From an uncultured Rhodocyclaceae bacterium (lineage in GTDB: Bacteria > Pseudomonadota > Gammaproteobacteria > Burkholderiales > Rhodocyclaceae): a DNA stretch of 64,000 nucleotides. Every line of letters begins with the position of its first letter. Position 1 is the stretch's first letter. Both the position numbers and the translations under genes were made by a program. The DNA lies in assembly GCA_934271525.1 (NCBI GenBank), contig CAKQRL010000006.1, positions 1 to 64,000 of the forward strand. Direction: 5' to 3'. The notes below the pieces were generated by a model. The model ran no database searches. It had not been told where the DNA came from and was given only the letters and a program-made list of their open reading frames with translations. This document shows, in pieces, positions 52,123 to 60,808 of the stretch.

Positions 52123-52809
52123 ATGAAAGAAATTTTATTGTGGGATTTGCCAACACGCTTATTCCATTGGCTTTTGGTTTTGTGCGTTTTTTCGGCAATC
52201 GCTAGCGGCATTGTTGGCGGGCAGTGGATGGCTTTGCATGTTCAAGCAGGTTTGGCTGTTATTTTCTTAATTGCCTTTCGTTTGGTTTGGGGCGTTTTTG
52301 GCAGCACTTATGCGCGTTTTTGCCAATTTTTTCCAACGCCCGGGCGTGTTTTGGCGTATTTAAAAGGGCAATGGCAAGGTGAAGGGCATAATCCTTTGGG
52401 TGCGTTTTCCGTTTTTGCTTTGCTTTTTTTATGTATTTTTCAAGCCGTTAGTGGCCTTTTTACAACAGATGAAATAACGTTAAAAGGTCCGCTTTATAAC
52501 TTGATTGATAAAGACACAAGCCTTTTTATCACTTCCATTCACAAGCAAATGGCGTGGGTGTTGATGGTTTTTATTGGTTTGCATTTGTTGGCGATTGTTT
52601 TCTACAAAATTGTAAAAAAAGACAATTTGGTCATTCCAATGATTACAGGCAAAAAGCAGTCCGCGCACGGCCAGAGCTACAAACCCGCGGCGCTTTGGGC
52701 ATTGATTTTGGCGTTGCTTGTTGCCGCCATTGCGCTTTATTTGGCTTATGGCGCCTGGATTCCAACCCCGCCGCCAGCGGCTCCGTCGCCGCCAGCGCCT
52801 GCTTGGTAA
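52123..52809 (+). CDS. Cytochrome b561
   Basis: This 228-residue diheme membrane protein has four or five helices. Haem-ligand histidines lie in LPTRLFHWLLVL, MALHVQAGLAVIF, SIHKQMAWVLMV and FIGLHLLAIVFY, the cytochrome b561/Ni-Fe hydrogenase cytochrome b family pattern. It ends with an extra helix and a Pro-rich tail (PTPPPAAPSPP). It may pass electrons to the adjacent cytochrome c', an arrangement common in proteobacteria. Confidence 0.9.
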   Translation: MKEILLWDLPTRLFHWLLVLCVFSAIASGIVGGQWMALHVQAGLAVIFLIAFRLVWGVFGSTYARFCQFFPTPGRVLAYLKGQWQGEGHNPLGAFSVFALLFLCIFQAVSGLFTTDEITLKGPLYNLIDKDTSLFITSIHKQMAWVLMVFIGLHLLAIVFYKIVKKDNLVIPMITGKKQSAHGQSYKPAALWALILALLVAAIALYLAYGAWIPTPPPAAPSPPAPAW

Positions 52810-52825
52810 AAAAATTTGCAAAATT

Positions 52826-52894
52826 CTTAAAAAAATAGTGAGTTGACCGTGGAAAATCATAAAATCCACGGTCAACTTTTTTTATTTTGAAAAA
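52826..52894 (+). terminator. Back-to-back pair of the CCACGGTMAAC element forming a terminator hairpin
   Basis: Here the arms are in reverse order: GTTGACCGTGGA, an 11-base loop, TCCACGGTCAAC, then a T7 run. This gives a compact 12-bp stem plus T run, a strong intrinsic terminator for the b561 gene. The outward tracts ATTCTTAAAAAAAT and TTTTATTTTGAAAA match the usual AT tracts. Confidence 0.85.
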
Positions 52895-54244
52895 ATGATG
52901 AATATTGTGATTTTTGCGGCGGGGCAAGGAACTCGGATGAAATCAAATCGCCCCAAAACCTTGCAAAACGTGGCGGGTGTTGCGATTTTGCGCCGAATTT
53001 TAAATGCAACATTGCCTTTAAAACCCGAAAAAATCGTGGTGATTTGCGGTTTTAAAGCGAATCAGATGATTGATTTTCTAAAAAACGACAAGGTTATTTG
53101 CGCCATTCAAAAAGAACAAAAAGGCACGGCGGATGCGCTTTTAACGGCGTTTCCTTTTATTGATAAAAATGCGCCAACCTTGGCATTGGTTGGCGATGTG
53201 CCTTTGATTTCAAGCGATTCCTTAAAACGTTTGGCTCAAACAGCCGGCAATTCGGCGTTATCGCTTTTAACTGCCAAAGTGGAAAATCCTTTTGGTTATG
53301 GGCGCATTGTGCGTGATGAAAACGGCAATGTTTTGAAGATTGTGGAAGAAAAAGACGCCGATTGTGCGCAAAAACAAATCAAAGAAATTAACACGGGGAT
53401 GATGGTGATTCCGCCATCTTTATTGCCTTTTGTTGAAAAAATCGGCACGCACAACGCACAAAAAGAACAATATTTGACCGACATTGTGGCCATTGCAACC
53501 CATCAAAAAATTCCTGTTCGTGCATTTCTTTTGGAAGATTCAATGGAAGGCGAGGGCGTCAATGACAAAATCGCCTTGGCAAAAATGGAGCGCTTGATTC
53601 AAAGTCGACAAGTTGAAAACTTGATGAAAAACGGCGTTACTTTTGCCGACCCCAATCGTTTTGATTTGCGCGGCACACTCAAACACGGAAGCGATGTTTT
53701 TATTGATATTGGCGTGATTTTGGAAGGCAACTGCGTTTTTTCCGACAATGTTGAAATTGGCGCTTATTGTGTTTTAAAGAATGTAAAAATCGCCAAAAAC
53801 GTTCGCATTTTGCCTTTTACACATATTGAAAACGCCACCATTGGCGAAAACGCTTCTGTTGGTCCTTTTGCGCGCTTGCGCCCAGATACGGTTTTGGAAA
53901 ACGATGTGCATGTTGGCAATTTTGTGGAAATCAAAAAATCAATTCTTGGCAAAAATACAAAGGCAGGGCATTTGAGTTATTTGGGCGATGCCGAAATTGG
54001 TCAATCGGTCAACATCGGCGCAGGCACAATTACTTGCAATTATGACGGCAAAAAGAAACACAAAACCACCATTCAAAATGGTGCTTTTATTGGCTCAGAC
54101 ACGCAATTGGTTGCGCCTGTTGAAGTGGGCGAGAACGCTTTAATTGCCGCAGGAACAACCTTAACCAAAAATGCGCCGCCGCATAGCCTAACGCATTCTA
54201 GAAGCCAACAAAAATCGTTCAAAAAGAACGAAAATCCACGGTAA
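52895..54244 (+). CDS. glmU: GlmU, bifunctional UDP-GlcNAc pyrophosphorylase / GlcN-1-P acetyltransferase
   Basis: The 449-residue product has an N-terminal nucleotidyltransferase (FAAGQGTRMKSNRPK, KEQKGTADAL, LVGDVPLI) and a C-terminal left-handed beta-helix (LRPDTVLENDVHVGNFVEIK, SYLGDAEIGQSVNIGAGTIT, CNYDGKKKHKTTI, GSDTQLVAPVEVG). It makes UDP-GlcNAc for peptidoglycan and LPS. The start is ATG 52895 or 52898. The protein ends Glu-Asn-Pro-Arg-stop in the repeat arm; length is within the family's range. Confidence 0.95.
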   Translation: MMNIVIFAAGQGTRMKSNRPKTLQNVAGVAILRRILNATLPLKPEKIVVICGFKANQMIDFLKNDKVICAIQKEQKGTADALLTAFPFIDKNAPTLALVGDVPLISSDSLKRLAQTAGNSALSLLTAKVENPFGYGRIVRDENGNVLKIVEEKDADCAQKQIKEINTGMMVIPPSLLPFVEKIGTHNAQKEQYLTDIVAIATHQKIPVRAFLLEDSMEGEGVNDKIALAKMERLIQSRQVENLMKNGVTFADPNRFDLRGTLKHGSDVFIDIGVILEGNCVFSDNVEIGAYCVLKNVKIAKNVRILPFTHIENATIGENASVGPFARLRPDTVLENDVHVGNFVEIKKSILGKNTKAGHLSYLGDAEIGQSVNIGAGTITCNYDGKKKHKTTIQNGAFIGSDTQLVAPVEVGENALIAAGTTLTKNAPPHSLTHSRSQQKSFKKNENPR

Positions 54245-54278
54245 ACGTCAAAAAAATTTTAGGTTTACCGTGGAAAAT
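54231..54278. repeat. Inverted pair of the CCACGGTMAAC element, giving the glmU stop and glnD start
   Basis: CCACGGTAAAC supplies CCA-CGG-TAA to glmU; AGGTTTACCGTGG supplies both an AGG ribosome binding site and the GTG start of glnD. The spacer is short and has an A7TTTT tract. Confidence 0.9.
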
Positions 54279-56831
54279 TTGTTAAGAGAAAAACTCAAAA
54301 TTGCGGATGCCGCCATTCGCTTGGAATATTTTCAGCATTTGGATGCGCGCAAAATGCGCCAGTCTCGCGCTATTTTGATTGATGAGATTTTGCAATCACT
54401 GTTTGCGCAATGGGCGCAACAACTGCCTCAATATTTTTTGCCAAGCTTATTGGCAGTTGGCGGTTATGGGCGCGGCGAGTTGTATCCTTCTTCCGACATT
54501 GACGTGTTGCTATTGATGCCAACGGATGATTTTTTAACCGATGCCATCTCCGATTTTGTTGCGCAAATGTGGGATTTGGGCTTAAACATTGCGCACAGCG
54601 TGCGCACCTTGTCGCAAAGTTTAAAAGCCGCTTCGGATGAACCTTCGGTTTACACAGCGCTTTTGGAAGGGCGTTTTTTGGCGGGCGACAAGCGTTTGTT
54701 TTTGGCTTTAAAAAGTCGCTTAAAAGCAGTGAGTGATCCTGTTAGCGCTTTTCGCTTAAAACGTTTTGAGCAACAAGAGCGGCATCAGCGCTTCAACAAT
54801 ACGCCTTACAATTTGGAGCCGAATATCAAAGAATCCCCGGGTGGCTTGCGCGATTTGCAAGGCATTGTTTGGTTGGCAGAAATTGCAGGTTTTGGCAATT
54901 CCTTTGAGGCTTTGGCTCAAAATGGTCTGCTTTCTGCCGATGGTTTAAAAATCGTTCAAGAGGCGCAAGAGTTTTTGGCACACTTGCGCATTCGCCTGCA
55001 TTACTTAACCAAAAGGCAAGAAGACCGCTTGCTATTTGATTTTCAAGCAGAATTGGCAAAATCGTTTGGCTTTGAAGGCAAAACGCCGCAAGAATCAGCC
55101 GCGCATTTGATGCAACATTATTACCAAAACGCCAAAGTCGTTATTTTGCTTTCGCGCATTTTGACGCAATCCATTTGGAATGCTTTTGTGCCTGAGTTGG
55201 TCTCATTGCCGCAAGCAATTGATGAAAACTTTCAACAAAAAGGCGATGCTTTGGATGTGCGCGATTCAGAAGTTTTTCAAAAAAATCCATCGCTGATTTT
55301 CAAAACCTTTTTAATCTTGCAAGAATCGCCCGATTTAAAAGGGATGACGGCAAACACTTTTCGCGCGCTTTGGCAAGCGCGCGGCAAAATTGACGAAAAA
55401 TTTCGCCAAAACAATGCGCACCAACAGCAATTTTTGGCTTTGTTTCAAGCCAAACAAAACGTGGTGCGGGAATTGTCCCGTTTGCATTTATTAAATTTGT
55501 TGGGTTTTTATCTGCCGACTTTTCAAAAAATCATCGGTCAAATGCAATACGATTTGTTCCACGCTTATACGGTTGACCAGCACATTTTTCAAACATTGGC
55601 GCATTTGGAAGGTTTTGGGCAAGAAGAATGCGCCCACGAATACCCGCTGATGAGCCGATTGTTTGATGGCTTTGAATCGCCGTGGTTGCTTTATGTTGCG
55701 GCGCTTTTTCACGATATTGCCAAAGGCCGCGGTGGTGATCACGCAGAACTTGGCGCTATTGATGCCGATGATTTTTGCCGTTTACACAACATTCCAAAAA
55801 AAGAAAGATTGATGATTGTGTGGTTGGTGCGCTATCACTTAAAAATGTCGCTAACCGCACAAAAAGAAGATTTGAGCGACCCCAAAACCATCGCGCGGTT
55901 TGCCGATTTTGTTGGCGATTTGACGCATTTAAATGCCTTGTATTTGCTCACCCACGCTGATATTCGCGCAACGGGCCCCAACATTTGGAACGCTTGGAAA
56001 GGCAAGTTGTTGGAAGATTTGTATTTTGCAACCGCATCGTTTTTGAGCGAAAACGCTGAAAATGCGCAAAACCTTGCCAACAAAGGCGGCATTGTTGCTT
56101 TGCGCAAAAAAGAGGTTTTAAAAAAACTGCGTTATTTTGCCTTGCCCACCGCTGTGGAATCGGGCTTGTGGGCAAGTTTGGACGATGTTTATTTTATGCG
56201 CCACACGGCAGAGGAAATTGCTTGGCACACGCACGAATTGCATTACCGCTTTGCTGAATCCCGCCCGATTGTTGCCACGCGCATTGTTGCCGAAAACAGC
56301 GTTCAAGTGATGGTTTATACGCCAGACCGCGCTGATTTATTCACACATTTGGTTGGTTTTTTTGCGCGCCAAAATTTTTCAGTGGCTGATGCCAAAATTC
56401 ACACAACGTTGAATAATTACGCACTGGATACTTTTATTTTATTTGCCCAAAACGTGCAACGGCGGGTTTTAAAAAATTTGGATTTTTTGCTTTTAAAAAG
56501 ACTTTCAAATTTTAAAAATTCGGATGCGCCGATTTTGCACACAAGACTTTCACGGCAATTAAAATATTTTCCATTAAAACCGAATATTCGCATTGTTCCA
56601 GAGGAAAATAAACAATTCTACCGATTGTATATCACAGCATCGGATCGTTTGGGTTTGTTGTATTTAATTGCATCAGAATTAAATAAAGCCAAAATTGTTT
56701 TACACAGCGCGCGGATTTTAACAATGGGCGAGCGGGTGGAAGACGTTTTTCTTATCAGCGGCACGGGATTAAACGATGAAAATATGCGCTTAAAATTAGA
56801 AAAAGATTTATTTACCGCCATTCAAAACTAA
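54270..56831 (+). CDS. glnD: GlnD, PII uridylyltransferase / uridylyl-removing enzyme
   Basis: The 853-residue product has an N-terminal nucleotidyltransferase (AVGGYGRGELYPSSDIDVLL), a linker with NIKESPGGLRDLQ, an HD domain (ALFHDIAKGRGGDHAELGAI) and two C-terminal ACT domains (PDRADLFTHLVGFFARQNFS; TASDRLGLLYLIASELNKAK). It modifies PII according to glutamine and controls nitrogen metabolism. Start is GTG 54270 within the repeat arm (MENLLREKL). Confidence 0.95.
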   Translation: MENLLREKLKIADAAIRLEYFQHLDARKMRQSRAILIDEILQSLFAQWAQQLPQYFLPSLLAVGGYGRGELYPSSDIDVLLLMPTDDFLTDAISDFVAQMWDLGLNIAHSVRTLSQSLKAASDEPSVYTALLEGRFLAGDKRLFLALKSRLKAVSDPVSAFRLKRFEQQERHQRFNNTPYNLEPNIKESPGGLRDLQGIVWLAEIAGFGNSFEALAQNGLLSADGLKIVQEAQEFLAHLRIRLHYLTKRQEDRLLFDFQAELAKSFGFEGKTPQESAAHLMQHYYQNAKVVILLSRILTQSIWNAFVPELVSLPQAIDENFQQKGDALDVRDSEVFQKNPSLIFKTFLILQESPDLKGMTANTFRALWQARGKIDEKFRQNNAHQQQFLALFQAKQNVVRELSRLHLLNLLGFYLPTFQKIIGQMQYDLFHAYTVDQHIFQTLAHLEGFGQEECAHEYPLMSRLFDGFESPWLLYVAALFHDIAKGRGGDHAELGAIDADDFCRLHNIPKKERLMIVWLVRYHLKMSLTAQKEDLSDPKTIARFADFVGDLTHLNALYLLTHADIRATGPNIWNAWKGKLLEDLYFATASFLSENAENAQNLANKGGIVALRKKEVLKKLRYFALPTAVESGLWASLDDVYFMRHTAEEIAWHTHELHYRFAESRPIVATRIVAENSVQVMVYTPDRADLFTHLVGFFARQNFSVADAKIHTTLNNYALDTFILFAQNVQRRVLKNLDFLLLKRLSNFKNSDAPILHTRLSRQLKYFPLKPNIRIVPEENKQFYRLYITASDRLGLLYLIASELNKAKIVLHSARILTMGERVEDVFLISGTGLNDENMRLKLEKDLFTAIQN

Positions 56832-56840
56832 AAAACTAAA

Positions 56841-56897
56841 AATCCACGGTAAACATTATATTTTTTTCAAAAAAAATATTTGTTTACCGTGGAAAAT
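56841..56897. repeat. Inverted pair of the CCACGGTMAAC element
   Basis: CCACGGTAAAC, ATTTTTTTCAAAAA, GTTTACCGTGG. It lies between convergent glnD and the UDP-sugar dehydrogenase homologue, with A-rich and T-rich flanks. Confidence 0.9.
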
Positions 56898-56899
56898 TG

Positions 56900-58174
56900 T
56901 TACAAACGCAAATCCACTTCATATTCTGGCAACAAATAACGCAAATCGTATAAAACGTGCGTTTTTTTGCCGAAAGAGTGAATGCGGTCAACGCCCATCA
57001 CGTTGAAATCGCGATGCGCAACGGTGATGATAATTGCGTCATAAACATAACGATCGGGTTCAGAAACTAATGAAATACCATAAGTTCGGTAGGCTTCTTC
57101 CTTGTTGGCAAGTGGGTCAAAAACATCAACCACGCATTGGAAATCTTGCAATTCTTTCACAATATCCACCACGCGCGTGTTGCGAATATCCGTGCAGTTT
57201 TCCTTAAAGGTCAAGCCCATAATCAAAATGCGCGCTTGGGTAATGGGAATGCTTTTGCGCGTCATCGCCTTAATACATTGTTGCGCCACATAATTGCCCA
57301 TGCGCGTATTCAAACGGCGGCCGGCAAGCATCATATCGGGTTGGTAGCCAACTTGTTGCGCCTTGTGCGCCAAATAATAAGGCGCGGCGGTTAAATAATT
57401 GCCGCCAGCCAAACCCGGACGAAAATAAACAAAATTCCACTTGGTTGCCGCGGCTTGCAAAACCGCTTGGGTATCCAAACCCATTTGGTTGCACAAAATG
57501 GCAAGTTCGTTGATTAAGGCAATATTCACATCGCTTTGAATGCTTTCAAAAACCTTGGCAGCTTCTGCCACGCGGATGGATGGCGCTTGGTGTGTGCCGA
57601 CCTTGATAATTTCGCGGTAGAGCCAATCCACGCGATTGGCGGCCTCTGGCGTGGAGCCCGATGTGATTTTGCAAACATTTTCTAATCGGCGCGCTGTGTT
57701 GCCCGGGGAAGAGCGCTCAGGGCTATATCCCACAAAAAAATCCGTGTTGTATTGCAGGTTGGAGATTTTTTCCAAAATTGGCACGCATTCGTCTTCAATT
57801 GCGCCCGGGTAAAGCGTGGGTTCGTAAATCACCAAATCTTTCGGTTTTAAAACGCTTGCAACCATTTCGGTTGCTTCTAATAAAGGTTTTAAATCCGGGC
57901 GGTTGTATTCATCCAAGGGCGTAGGCACTGCGATAATAAAAACGTTGCAAAGTTTCAATTCGTTTTTATTAGATGAAAAACGTAAAAATTGCGCGGCTTT
58001 TAAATCATCGCTTGTGAGTTCTTGGGTGACATCAACCCAATGTTGCAATTCGCGGACTCGCTCGGCAGATACATCAAAGCCTAATACTTGCCGTTTTTTG
58101 CCGAAGGTTGCCGCCAAGGGCAAACCCACATAACCCAAGCCGATTACTGCCAAATGAATATCGTCTTGCTTCAT
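56900..58174 (-). CDS. UDP-sugar 6-dehydrogenase homologue lacking the catalytic cysteine
   Basis: The 424-residue product resembles VipA/TviB/WbpO (UDP-GlcNAc or UDP-GalNAc 6-dehydrogenases). The NAD-binding motif VIGLGYVGLPLAATFG, FFVGYSPERSSPG, EAAKVFESIQSDVNIALINE and the C-terminal GLTFKENCTDIRNTRVVDIV are all kept. The nucleophile motif GGHCIxxDP is GGNYLTAAP: Tyr260 replaces Cys, Asn replaces His and Ala replaces Asp. Such a protein should not complete the thioester chemistry. It may be inactive, bind the sugar nucleotide, or do only the first oxidation. It is followed downstream-to-upstream by rfbC, rfbA and rfbB on the same strand, four bases from rfbC. Confidence 0.85.
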   Translation of the reverse strand: MKQDDIHLAVIGLGYVGLPLAATFGKKRQVLGFDVSAERVRELQHWVDVTQELTSDDLKAAQFLRFSSNKNELKLCNVFIIAVPTPLDEYNRPDLKPLLEATEMVASVLKPKDLVIYEPTLYPGAIEDECVPILEKISNLQYNTDFFVGYSPERSSPGNTARRLENVCKITSGSTPEAANRVDWLYREIIKVGTHQAPSIRVAEAAKVFESIQSDVNIALINELAILCNQMGLDTQAVLQAAATKWNFVYFRPGLAGGNYLTAAPYYLAHKAQQVGYQPDMMLAGRRLNTRMGNYVAQQCIKAMTRKSIPITQARILIMGLTFKENCTDIRNTRVVDIVKELQDFQCVVDVFDPLANKEEAYRTYGISLVSEPDRYVYDAIIITVAHRDFNVMGVDRIHSFGKKTHVLYDLRYLLPEYEVDLRL

Positions 58175-58177
58175 TTT

Positions 58178-58750
58178 CTATTCTTCCAAAAAAATATCCA
58201 AGTCGGAAAAGGGCACGGCGGTCATATCTTTAAAAGATAAGAGCGGCGTGTCCATGTCTATTTTTTTCAACTCCGTTGCCCACGGAATGTTGAGCGTATT
58301 GTCGTTCCAACGAATACAACCTTCTGCTTTGGGGTTATAAAAATCGGTGGTTTTGTAGAGCAATTCCGTGTTGTTTTCCAAACTCAAAAAACCGTGCGCA
58401 AAACCGGGCGGAATCCAAAATTGCTTTTTGTTTTCTGCACTCAAACAAACAGAAACCCAAGTGCCAAAAGAAGGGCTATCTTTTCTAATATCCACCGCCA
58501 CATCAAAAATAGAACCAGCAACCACGCGCAACAATTTGCCTTGCGCAAAAGGTTCTTTTTGAAAATGCAAACCCCTTAAAACACCTTTGGCACTTTTGGA
58601 ATGGTTATCTTGAACAAAATTTAAATTAAGACCTGTTAATTCATGCAGTTTTTTTTGATTAAAACTTTCAAAAAAAAATCCCCGCTCGTCTTCAAAAACG
58701 TCCGGGGTGATGACGAATACTTCGGGAATCATTGTTTTGGTTACTTGCAT
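58178..58750 (-). CDS. rfbC: dTDP-4-dehydrorhamnose 3,5-epimerase
   Basis: The 190-residue cupin has FEDERGFFFESFNQKKLHEL, QDNHSKSAKGVLRGLHFQKE (active-site His in LRGLHFQ), VDIRKDSPSFGTWVSVCLSA and IPPGFAHGFLSLENNTELLY. It epimerises dTDP-4-keto-6-deoxyglucose towards dTDP-rhamnose. It is 10 bases after rfbA. No rfbD (the last step) is present here, so the product may be another 6-deoxysugar, or rfbD is elsewhere. Confidence 0.95.
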   Translation of the reverse strand: MQVTKTMIPEVFVITPDVFEDERGFFFESFNQKKLHELTGLNLNFVQDNHSKSAKGVLRGLHFQKEPFAQGKLLRVVAGSIFDVAVDIRKDSPSFGTWVSVCLSAENKKQFWIPPGFAHGFLSLENNTELLYKTTDFYNPKAEGCIRWNDNTLNIPWATELKKIDMDTPLLSFKDMTAVPFSDLDIFLEE

Positions 58751-58760
58751 TTTTTTGCCT

Positions 58761-59648
58761 TTAACGTGTTTTTGCAGTTTTCAAAAGATTTTGCAAATAT
58801 AAACCATAATGCGTTTTGGAAAAATAATCGGCGGCTTGTTGCAGTTGTTCATCATCAATCCAAGCTAGGCGCCATGCAATTTCTTCTGGGCAAGCCACTT
58901 TCAAAGATTGGCGTTTTTCAATGGTGGCAATAAATTGTCCGGCTTCCAATAACGATTCGTGCGTGCCGGTATCCAACCACGCAAAACCGCGCCCCATAAT
59001 TTCCACAAACAAGGCATCTTTTTCCAAATAATGCCGATTGATATCGGTAATTTCCAATTCCCCGCGCGCACTTGGGCGAATGGTTTTCGCAATACCGCAA
59101 ACATTTTCATCATAAAAATAAAGTCCCGTCACGGCATAATTGGATTTGGGTTTTTGCGGTTTTTCTTCAATAGACAAGGCTTTGAAATTGTCATCAAAAG
59201 ACACAACGCCATAACGCTCGGGGTCATTGACCGCATAAGCAAAAACGCTGGCACCTTTTGGGCGGCGATTGACTTCTTGCAATTTGTGGCTAAATTGATG
59301 GCCATAAAAAATGTTGTCGCCCAAAATCAAAGCACTTGGCGCACCATTTAAAAATTTTTCGCCCAAAATAAAAGCTTGCGCCAAACCTTCGGGTTTTTCT
59401 TGCACTTGGTATTGAATGTGAATGCCCCATTGCGCACCATCTTTCAAAAGCATTTCAAAACGCGGCGTATCTTGCGGTGTGGAAATCACCAAAATTTCGC
59501 GAATGCCCGATAGCATTAAAGTTGTGAGCGGGTAATAAATCATCGGTTTGTCGTAAATGGGCAACAATTGCTTAGAAACCGACAACGTGGCAGGGTAGAG
59601 CCTTGTTCCTGCGCCGCCTGCCAAAATAATGCCTTTGCGCTCTTTCAT
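58761..59648 (-). CDS. rfbA: Glucose-1-phosphate thymidylyltransferase
   Basis: The 295-residue product starts KGIILAGGAGTRLYPATLSV and continues with KQLLPIYDKPMIYYPLTTLM, EKPEGLAQAFILG, LILGDNIFYGHQ, EEKPQKPKSNYAVTGLYFYD and RGFAWLDTGTHESLLEAGQF. It makes dTDP-glucose, the entry to dTDP-6-deoxysugars. Length and motifs are standard RmlA. Confidence 0.96.
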   Translation of the reverse strand: MKERKGIILAGGAGTRLYPATLSVSKQLLPIYDKPMIYYPLTTLMLSGIREILVISTPQDTPRFEMLLKDGAQWGIHIQYQVQEKPEGLAQAFILGEKFLNGAPSALILGDNIFYGHQFSHKLQEVNRRPKGASVFAYAVNDPERYGVVSFDDNFKALSIEEKPQKPKSNYAVTGLYFYDENVCGIAKTIRPSARGELEITDINRHYLEKDALFVEIMGRGFAWLDTGTHESLLEAGQFIATIEKRQSLKVACPEEIAWRLAWIDDEQLQQAADYFSKTHYGLYLQNLLKTAKTR

Positions 59649-59660
59649 ATGGCGTTTCCT

Positions 59661-59695
59661 TTTTGAAAAAAATAATGCGTTGACCGTGGATTTTT
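59661..59695. repeat. Single CCACGGTMAAC-type copy upstream of rfbA
   Basis: TTTTGAAAAAAAT, ATGC, GTTGACCGTGG, ATTTTT: a lone unit in the AT-rich gap (59649-59752) between rfbA and rfbB. No gene is visible in the gap. Confidence 0.85.
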
Positions 59696-59752
59696 ATCAA
59701 TTTTATTAAAATAAACATTTTATTTTTTATTTTTTATTTTTTTTATTCCTTT

Positions 59753-60808
59753 TTAATTTGAATCATAATGTTTTTGAACCCATTCTCGGTAATTGCCATT
59801 TTGCACATTGTGAATCCATTCGTTATTGTTTAAATACCAACGGATGGTTTTATTTAAACCACTTTTTAAATTTTCTTGTGGCTTCCAATTTAATTCTTTT
59901 TTGATTTTGTTGATATTCATTGCATAACGGCGATCGTGCCCCGGGCGGTCGGTTATAAATTGAATTTGATTTTTATAAGAAGTTTCTTTGGGTTTTAATT
60001 CATCCAAAATGGAACAAATATTTTCCACAATTTCCAAATTGGTTTTTTCTGATTCGCCGCCGATATTATACGTTTGCCCCAAAATGCCTTTTTCTAAAAT
60101 AGCCATTAAAGCATTGCAATGGTCAACAACATATAACCAATCGCGAATTTGTTTGCCATCACCATAAATGGGTAATTTTTTGTTATTTAAAGCATTTAAA
60201 ATCACCAATGGAATCAATTTTTCAGGGAATTGAAACGGACCATAATTGTTGGAACAATTGGAAGTTAAAACCGGCAAATGGTAAGTGTGAAACCACGCCC
60301 GCACCAAATGGTCGCTTGCCGCTTTGCTTGCGGAATAAGGGCTATTGGGTTGGTATTGATGATTTTCTGTAAATGACGGCGCATTTAATTCTAAACTACC
60401 ATAAACTTCATCGGTTGAAACGTGTAAAAAACGAAAATTTTCTTTATTATTTTGATTTAAATTTTCATAATAATTTCTTGCCGATTCCAACAATTGAAAA
60501 GTGCCAAAAATGTTGGTTTCTATAAATTCTTTTGGCGAATGAATGCTGCGGTCAACGTGCGATTGTGCCGCAAAATGAATTACTGCACGCGGTTGGTATT
60601 CTTTGAATAAAGAATCAATTAAATTTTTATCACCAATATTGCCTTTGATAAATTTATAATTGAGGTTATTTTCAACCGATTTTAAATTTTCTAAATTGCC
60701 AGCATAAAATAAAGCATCTATATTTAAAACAGGTTCATTTTTTAAATTTAACCAATTTAAAATAAAATTACTGCCGATAAATCCAGCGCCGCCGGTTACA
60801 AAAATCAT
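59753..60808 (-). CDS. rfbB: dTDP-glucose 4,6-dehydratase
   Basis: This 351-residue SDR has FVTGGAGFIGSNFILNWL, HFAAQSHVDRSIHSPKEFIE, HVSTDEVYGSLE, YSASKAASDHLVRAWFHTYH (catalytic Tyr/Lys), TSNCSNNYGPFQFPEKLIPL and DHCNALMAILEKG. It forms dTDP-4-keto-6-deoxyglucose. It overlaps the ligE end by four bases. Its GC is lower than that of rfbA and rfbC, which suggests separate origin. Confidence 0.95.
   Translation of the reverse strand: MIFVTGGAGFIGSNFILNWLNLKNEPVLNIDALFYAGNLENLKSVENNLNYKFIKGNIGDKNLIDSLFKEYQPRAVIHFAAQSHVDRSIHSPKEFIETNIFGTFQLLESARNYYENLNQNNKENFRFLHVSTDEVYGSLELNAPSFTENHQYQPNSPYSASKAASDHLVRAWFHTYHLPVLTSNCSNNYGPFQFPEKLIPLVILNALNNKKLPIYGDGKQIRDWLYVVDHCNALMAILEKGILGQTYNIGGESEKTNLEIVENICSILDELKPKETSYKNQIQFITDRPGHDRRYAMNINKIKKELNWKPQENLKSGLNKTIRWYLNNNEWIHNVQNGNYREWVQKHYDSN

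Noticed and set aside
60541..60560. CGGTCAACGTG in rfbB as another repeat copy
   Set aside because: It lacks the left part of the core and the T tract and encodes the conserved HVDRSIH motif of the enzyme.
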